Shown here piece after piece: positions 6,199-10,218 of a stretch of 10,218 nt of DNA (its first letter is position 1; every line of letters begins with the position of its first letter). The DNA is from Ruminiclostridium sp. Lineage in GTDB: Bacteria > Bacillota > Clostridia > Oscillospirales > Oscillospiraceae. Position numbers and translations under genes: made by a program. The notes under the pieces were generated by a model. It was not told the origin of the DNA, did no database searches, and saw nothing but the letters and a program-made list of their open reading frames with translations. Location of the stretch: NCBI GenBank assembly GCA_021442645.1, contig JABUSR010000215.1, positions 1 to 10,218 of the forward strand, written 5' to 3'.

Positions 6199-6227
6199 TT
6201 GACAGAGTTATTCCTATCTGTTACCAT
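6199..6227 (+). promoter_or_regulatory. Promoter of the pyrC-K-D-F-E operon
   Basis: A perfect -35 box TTGACA (6199-6204) is followed by a 17-base spacer and TACCAT (6222-6227), a 4/6 -10 match. A start near 6234 leaves a leader of only about 40 bases before the pyrC ATG. That is too short for the PyrR-type terminator/antiterminator leader known from Bacillus pyr operons, and none is visible. The -35 box is 24 bases from the -35 box of the divergent lysR promoter. Confidence 0.6.
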
Positions 6228-6275
6228 GAAATCGGTAGATTCGAACAGTATGCGTACACGAGGAAGGAAGAGACT

Positions 6276-7556
6276 ATGAGACTTCTTCTAAAAGAAATGA
6301 CGGTATTTCAGAACGGTGCGGCCGACAAGGTGTCTGTCCTGGTAGATGACGGCCGTATTATTTCCATTTCTAAAGAAGCACCTGCTGACTCCGGTGCCCG
6401 AGTCATTGAATTTGATAACGGTTATCTGTTCCCCGGTTTCGTAGACGTGCATGTGCATCTGCGGGAGCCGGGTTTTTCGTACAAGGAGACCATTAAGACG
6501 GGGACTAAGGCCGGGGCCCACGGGGGCTTTACGGCAGTCTGCCCCATGCCCAACCTGAAGCCTGTGCCTGACAGCCTGGAGCATCTGCAGCCGGAGCTGG
6601 ACGCCATTCAGAAAAGCAGCGTTATCCACTGCCACCCCTACGGGGCCATCACCGTGGACGAGAAGGGGCAGGAGCTGGCCGATTTGGAGGGCATGGCTCC
6701 TTACGTGGTGGCCTTCTCCGACGACGGCAAGGGTGTCCAAAGCGATGAAATGATGATGGAGGCCATGCGGCGGGCCAAGGCCCTGGGCAAGATCATCGTG
6801 GCCCACTGCGAGGATGAGAGCCTGCTCAACGGCGGTTATATCCACGCCGGCGAGTACGCCCGGGCCCACGGCCACCGGGGAAATGTCTCTGCCAGCGAGT
6901 GGAAGCAGGTGGAGCGTGACCTGGAGCTGGTCCGCCGGACGGGCTGCGCTTACCACATCTGCCATGTCTCCACCAAGGAGACAGTGGAGCTGGTGCGGAA
7001 GGCCAAGGCCGAGGGGCTGGATGTTACCTGCGAGACCACGCCACACTATCTGGTCTTTAACGACTCCATGCTCCAGGAGGACGGACGGTTCAAGATGAAC
7101 CCACCCATCCGCAGCGAGGAGGACCGACAGGCCCTGATCGCCGGGCTCCTGGACGGCACAGTGGATATGATTGCCACCGACCATGCGCCCCACTCGGCCG
7201 AGGAGAAGTCCAAGGGCCTGGAGAAGAGCTTTTTCGGCATCGTCGGGCTGGAGACTGCCTTCCCGGTCCTGTACACCGAGCTGGTAAAGCCCGGCATCCT
7301 GACCATGGAGCAGCTGATTGACTGCATGACTACGAAGCCCGCCAGGCGGTTCGGCATCGGGTCCTCTCTGGAAGAAGGGGCCGTGGCTGACCTGACAGTC
7401 TTCGATTTGAACGAGAGCTACACCATCGACCCGCAGGACTTCCTGTCCATGGGCAGAAGCACGCCCTTTGCCGGCCGTACGGTGTTTGGGAAATGTCTGC
7501 TGACTCTCTCCGCCGGAGAGATTGCCTGGCAGGCAGAAGGGGGGAAGAAACCGTGA
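6276..7556 (+). CDS. pyrC: Dihydroorotase
   Basis: The 426-residue protein matches the length of Bacillus-type (class I) dihydroorotases. It converts N-carbamoyl-L-aspartate to dihydroorotate in the cytoplasm, the third step of UMP synthesis. Metal and catalytic residues are all visible: His59 and His61 in VDVHVHLREPG, Arg63 for substrate, Asp150 in FSDDG, His177 in VAHCED, His230 in ICHVST, and Asp302 in IATDHAPH. The ATG at 6276 was chosen because AGGAAGG (6261-6267) precedes it by 8 bases and it gives the normal N-terminus MRLLLKEMTVFQNG. The frame is open back to an ATG at 6168, but that ATG lies upstream of the predicted promoter -35 box. It is the first gene of the pyr run, and its last four bases overlap the pyrK start (GTGA). 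Confidence 0.95.
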   Translation: MRLLLKEMTVFQNGAADKVSVLVDDGRIISISKEAPADSGARVIEFDNGYLFPGFVDVHVHLREPGFSYKETIKTGTKAGAHGGFTAVCPMPNLKPVPDSLEHLQPELDAIQKSSVIHCHPYGAITVDEKGQELADLEGMAPYVVAFSDDGKGVQSDEMMMEAMRRAKALGKIIVAHCEDESLLNGGYIHAGEYARAHGHRGNVSASEWKQVERDLELVRRTGCAYHICHVSTKETVELVRKAKAEGLDVTCETTPHYLVFNDSMLQEDGRFKMNPPIRSEEDRQALIAGLLDGTVDMIATDHAPHSAEEKSKGLEKSFFGIVGLETAFPVLYTELVKPGILTMEQLIDCMTTKPARRFGIGSSLEEGAVADLTVFDLNESYTIDPQDFLSMGRSTPFAGRTVFGKCLLTLSAGEIAWQAEGGKKP

Positions 7557-8284
7557 AGCGAGGCCTCTTTACCGTAGAGAATAACGTGGGGATTGCCCCG
7601 GGTACCTACCGCATGGTCCTGTCAGGGGATACCTCTGACATTACCGGACCCGGCCAGTTTGTAAATATCGCTCTGGAGGGGAAGTTCCTCCGCCGCCCCA
7701 TCTCCGTCTGTGACTGTGAGGAGGGCAGGTTGACCATCATCTACAAGGTGGTGGGCAAGGGGACCGACCAGATGAGCAGGCTGCCCGTTGGGGCCCGGCT
7801 GGATATCCTCACCGGACTGGGCAACGGCTACGACCTGGAGAAGTCCGGGGATAGGCCGCTGCTCATCGGCGGCGGGGCAGGCGTGCCCCCCATGTTCCTC
7901 CTGGCTAAGAAGCTTTTGGACCAGGGGAAGACCCCGTCCGTCATCCTGGGATTCAACACCGCAGAGGAGCGATTCCAGGAGGAGGAATTCCGGGCCCTGG
8001 GGATGGATGTCACTGTGGCCACGGCTGACGGCTCCTATGGCGTGAAGGGTTTTGTCACCGACGCTATGCCTGAGGGCGGCTACACCCATATCTACACCTG
8101 CGGCCCGGAGCCCATGCTGAAGGCCGTTTACAACAAGTCCGTGACCTCCGGCCAGTTCAGCTTTGAGGAGCGAATGGGCTGTGGCTTTGGCGCCTGCATG
8201 GGCTGCACCTGCAAGACCAAGTACGGCAACAAGCGCATCTGTCGGGAGGGCCCCGTGCTGGAGAAGGAGGAGATTATATGGTAA
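7553..8284 (+). CDS. pyrK: Dihydroorotate dehydrogenase electron transfer subunit (type 1B, FAD and 2Fe-2S)
   Basis: The 243-residue protein is the iron-sulfur flavoprotein partner of PyrD. It passes electrons from dihydroorotate oxidation to NAD+. The N-terminal ferredoxin-reductase-like FAD domain contains RRPISVCD (residues 47-54). The NAD-binding domain contains GGGAGVPPMFLLAKKL and CGPEPMLKAV. The C-terminal [2Fe-2S] site is C210-x4-C215-x2-C218-x11-C230, with an extra Cys220 beside the third ligand. The start is the GTG at 7553, which overlaps the pyrC stop as GTGA and has the Shine-Dalgarno-like AAGGGGGG (7537-7544) 8 bases upstream. It yields MKRGLFTVENN, and an upstream in-frame ATG at 7493 lies inside pyrC. 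Its end overlaps pyrD by 7 bases, consistent with coupled synthesis of the heterotetramer subunits. A generic ferredoxin reductase is excluded by context and the cysteine motif. Confidence 0.94.
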   Translation: MKRGLFTVENNVGIAPGTYRMVLSGDTSDITGPGQFVNIALEGKFLRRPISVCDCEEGRLTIIYKVVGKGTDQMSRLPVGARLDILTGLGNGYDLEKSGDRPLLIGGGAGVPPMFLLAKKLLDQGKTPSVILGFNTAEERFQEEEFRALGMDVTVATADGSYGVKGFVTDAMPEGGYTHIYTCGPEPMLKAVYNKSVTSGQFSFEERMGCGFGACMGCTCKTKYGNKRICREGPVLEKEEIIW

Positions 8285-9189
8285 AGACTGCCGTTACCCT
8301 CAGCGGGGTCCAACTGGAAAACCCCGTCATCCCCGCCAGCGGCACCTTCGGCTTCGGCTATGAGTTTGCCCAGTGGTACGACATCAACTGCCTGGGCGCC
8401 ATCAGTGTGAAGGGCACCACCCGGGAGCCTCGGTTCGGCAACCCGGCCCCACGTATCGCCGAGACGGCCGGAGGTATGCTCAACGCCGTGGGTCTGCAGA
8501 ACCCCGGCATCGACAAGGTGGTGGAAGAAGAGCTGCCCCGCCTGCGAGAGATCTATCACAAGCCCATCCTGGCCAATATCAGCGGCTTCTCCATGGATGA
8601 ATTCGTGGAGTGCTGCGCAAAGGCAGATGCCTCGCCCCTCACCGACATCATTGAGGTCAACGTCAGCTGCCCCAACGTCCACCACGGCGGCATGAGCTTC
8701 GGTACCGACCCGAATATGGTCTTCAACGTGACCAGGTCCGTGAAGGAAGTCTGCAAGAAGCCGGTGTATGTGAAGCTGTCCCCCAATGTCACCGACATCG
8801 TATCCATCGCCAAGGCCTGCGAGGAGGGGGGGGCCGACGGGCTGAGCCTCATCAACACCCTCATGGGCATGCGGCTGGATATCAAAAAGCGGAAGCCCAT
8901 TCTGGCAAACCTCACGGGTGGCTTGTCCGGCCCTGCGGTCTTCCCGGTGGCAGTCCGCATGATCTGGCAGGTCTACGAGGCAGTTAAGCTCCCCATCATC
9001 GGCATGGGCGGCGTGCAGACGGCTGAGGACGTCATTGAAATGATGCTGGCCGGCGCTACGGCTGTCCAGGTTGGCGCGGCCAACCTGGTGAATCCATACG
9101 CCTGCAAGGAGATTATCGACACCCTTCCCGCTGTGATGGAACAGCTGGGGATCCATGATATTACAGAAATTATCGGAGGTGCACACTGA
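8278..9189 (+). CDS. pyrD: Dihydroorotate dehydrogenase catalytic subunit, type 1B
   Basis: The 303-residue FMN-binding TIM-barrel enzyme oxidises dihydroorotate to orotate in the cytoplasm. It shows PASGTFGFG at 19-27, Lys45 in SVKGTT, the substrate loop NAVGLQNPG at 69-77, the catalytic base Cys131 in NVSCPN (cysteine marks the class 1 enzymes), and the phosphate-binding GMGGVQTAEDV and GATAVQVGAA near the C-terminus. Association with a pyrK gene immediately upstream makes it the NAD-linked 1B type. The ATG at 8278 lies inside the pyrK 3' end (ATGGTAA) and is preceded by GAAGGAGGAG (8264-8273). The last base of its TGA stop is the first base of the pyrF ATG (TGATG). Length and motifs are normal. 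Confidence 0.95.
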   Translation: MVKTAVTLSGVQLENPVIPASGTFGFGYEFAQWYDINCLGAISVKGTTREPRFGNPAPRIAETAGGMLNAVGLQNPGIDKVVEEELPRLREIYHKPILANISGFSMDEFVECCAKADASPLTDIIEVNVSCPNVHHGGMSFGTDPNMVFNVTRSVKEVCKKPVYVKLSPNVTDIVSIAKACEEGGADGLSLINTLMGMRLDIKKRKPILANLTGGLSGPAVFPVAVRMIWQVYEAVKLPIIGMGGVQTAEDVIEMMLAGATAVQVGAANLVNPYACKEIIDTLPAVMEQLGIHDITEIIGGAH

Positions 9190-9887
9190 TGGGAAAAGAT
9201 GTTATCATCGCATGTGACTTCAGCAGCAAGGAAGAGACCCTGGCTTTCCTGGACCGCTTTTCCGGCAAGAAGCCCTATGTCAAAATCGGAATGGAGCTTT
9301 TCTATGCGGAGGGACCCTCCATCGTGAAGGAGATTAAGGCCCGCGGCCATCAGATTTTCCTTGATCTGAAGCTCCACGACATCCCCAATACCGTAAAGAA
9401 GTCCATGAATGTCCTGTCCCGCCTGGATGTGGATATGGTGAATCTCCACGCCGCCGGGACCTGCGCCATGATGGAGGGGGCCCTGGAGGGCGTCACCCGT
9501 CCGGACGGCACCCGGCCGCTGGTCATCGCAGTCACCCAGCTGACCTCCACCAGTGAGGAGCGGATGCAGGAGGAGCTGCTCATCAACGCCCCTATCGACA
9601 AGACCGTGATGCACTACGCAGCCAATGCGGCCAAGGCTGGCTTGGATGGCGTGGTCTGCTCCCCCATGGAGGCCGGCAAGGTCCACGAGACCTGCGGCGC
9701 AGGTTTCCTGACCATTACCCCCGGCATCCGCTTTGCCGACGGGGACAAGGGCGACCAGGTGAGGGTGACGACCCCCGCCCAGGCCAAGGAGATTGGCTCC
9801 GACTATATCGTGGTGGGCCGTCCCATCACCGCCGCCGCTGACCCTGTAGCGGCTTACGAGAGATGCGTAGCCGAATTCGTCGGCTGA
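9189..9887 (+). CDS. pyrF: Orotidine 5'-phosphate decarboxylase
   Basis: The 232-residue protein has the standard length of subfamily 1 OMP decarboxylases and catalyses OMP to UMP plus CO2, the last step of the pathway. The catalytic charged network D59-x-K61-x2-D64 is present in FLDLKLHDIPNTV. An N-terminal substrate Asp10 (ACDFS) and Lys32 (YVKIGMELF) are also seen, as are the C-terminal TPGIRFADG and IVVGRPIT phosphate-binding motifs. The ATG at 9189 overlaps the pyrD stop by one base, with GGAGG (9175-9179) 9 bases upstream. Twenty-five bases separate its stop from pyrE. No unusual features. Confidence 0.96.
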   Translation: MGKDVIIACDFSSKEETLAFLDRFSGKKPYVKIGMELFYAEGPSIVKEIKARGHQIFLDLKLHDIPNTVKKSMNVLSRLDVDMVNLHAAGTCAMMEGALEGVTRPDGTRPLVIAVTQLTSTSEERMQEELLINAPIDKTVMHYAANAAKAGLDGVVCSPMEAGKVHETCGAGFLTITPGIRFADGDKGDQVRVTTPAQAKEIGSDYIVVGRPITAAADPVAAYERCVAEFVG

Positions 9888-9912
9888 TTGGATAATGAGG
9901 GAGGATATCATT

Positions 9913-10218
9913 ATGAAGAGCACCATTGCAAAAGATCTGCTGAAGATCCAGGCTGTCTTTCTGCGCCCCGACGAGCCCTTTACCTGGGCAAGCGGCATCA
10001 AGAGCCCCATTTACTGCGACAACCGCCTGACCCTGTCTGACCATCAGGTCCGCACCGATGTGGAGAGCGGGCTGGCTGCCCTCATCAAGGAGCACTATCC
10101 TGAGGCAGAGGTCCTCATGGGTACCAGCACGGCCGGTATCGCCCATGCGGCCATCACCGCCCAGATGCTGGAGCTGCCCATGGGCTACGTGCGCTCCGGC
10201 GCCAAGGACCACGGCCGC
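9913..10218 (+). CDS. pyrE: Orotate phosphoribosyltransferase, N-terminal part (3' end outside window)
   Basis: The frame runs open from the ATG at 9913 to the window edge, giving 102 codons of a protein normally 190-230 residues long. The enzyme joins orotate and PRPP to give OMP, the substrate of PyrF encoded just upstream. Visible hallmarks are FTWASGIKSPIYCDNR at about 23-38 (orotate and PRPP contacts), GTSTAGIAHAA at about 71-81, and YVRSGAKDHGR at 92-102, the mobile catalytic loop region (Arg, Lys and His conserved; the position after Ser is Gly where relatives often have Lys). The PRPP-binding DD-x4-GT motif lies beyond the window. The ribosome binding site GAGGGAGG (9897-9904) has an 8-base spacer. 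It continues the pyr operon after pyrF. Confidence 0.94.
   Translation, partial: MKSTIAKDLLKIQAVFLRPDEPFTWASGIKSPIYCDNRLTLSDHQVRTDVESGLAALIKEHYPEAEVLMGTSTAGIAHAAITAQMLELPMGYVRSGAKDHGR

Noticed and set aside
6168..6275. Upstream extension of pyrC to an ATG at 6168
   Set aside because: The extension crosses the predicted promoter and is not preceded by a ribosome binding site. The start at 6276 has one and gives the family-typical N-terminus and length.
7493..7552. Earlier start for pyrK at ATG 7493
   Set aside because: It lies wholly within pyrC and would add about 20 residues absent from the PyrK family. The GTG at 7553 has a Shine-Dalgarno at the right distance.
8128..9186. 352-codon minus-strand open frame opposite pyrD
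   Set aside because: An antisense shadow of the conserved dihydroorotate dehydrogenase gene, with no domain and no start signals.
1..10218. Defence system, mobile element, CRISPR array, tRNA or rRNA
   Set aside because: Both strands were read for direct-repeat arrays, transposase or integrase motifs, attachment-site-like repeats and RNA gene signatures. None was found, and nearly all DNA is occupied by recognised metabolic, transport and regulatory genes.

Overview
The window is about 10.2 kb of bacterial chromosome, fully covered by ordinary metabolic and transport genes. High GC in coding DNA, strong AGGAGG-type ribosome binding sites, Firmicutes-style lipoprotein signals, a ferredoxin-linked 2-keto acid oxidoreductase (IorAB) and an NAD-linked type 1B dihydroorotate dehydrogenase (PyrK plus PyrD) suggest an anaerobic, fairly GC-rich member of the Clostridia, for example a gut Oscillospiraceae. 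The taxonomic call is inference from gene content and style; no search was run.

Layout. (1) 1-1014 (+): the 3' end of iorA and complete iorB, encoding indolepyruvate:ferredoxin oxidoreductase, closed by a Rho-independent terminator at about 1040-1071. (2) 1072-1578: the only long gene-free stretch. Its first part is GC-rich with small hairpins and an 11-base direct repeat. Its second part is AT-rich and carries a 14-bp perfect palindrome and a good sigma-A-type promoter (1479-1507). (3) 1579-5070 (+): a TAXI-type TRAP transporter operon of lipoprotein solute-binding protein, DUF1850 lipoprotein and fused 4TM/12TM permease, closed by a strong bidirectional terminator (5110-5158). A very strong 35-base hairpin lies inside the first codons of the DUF1850 gene. 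(4) 5212-6087 (-): a LysR-family regulator, convergent with the transporter operon and divergent from the next operon. (5) 6276 to the window end (+): a pyrimidine biosynthesis operon pyrC-pyrK-pyrD-pyrF-pyrE, tightly packed with overlapping start and stop codons and cut by the window edge inside pyrE.

How the parts work together. IorAB oxidatively decarboxylates aryl-2-keto acids from aromatic amino acid transamination, giving acyl-CoA and reduced ferredoxin. The TAXI transporter imports an unidentified, probably organic-anion substrate in a binding-protein-dependent secondary transport step. PyrC, PyrK/D, PyrE and PyrF catalyse the steps from carbamoyl aspartate to UMP. The LysR gene could control the TAXI operon, pyrC or itself; the sequence does not decide this. 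I see no defence system, mobile element, CRISPR array, tRNA or rRNA. The most notable items are the hairpin at the binding-protein/DUF1850 boundary, the DUF1850 lipoprotein itself, and the back-to-back lysR/pyrC promoters.
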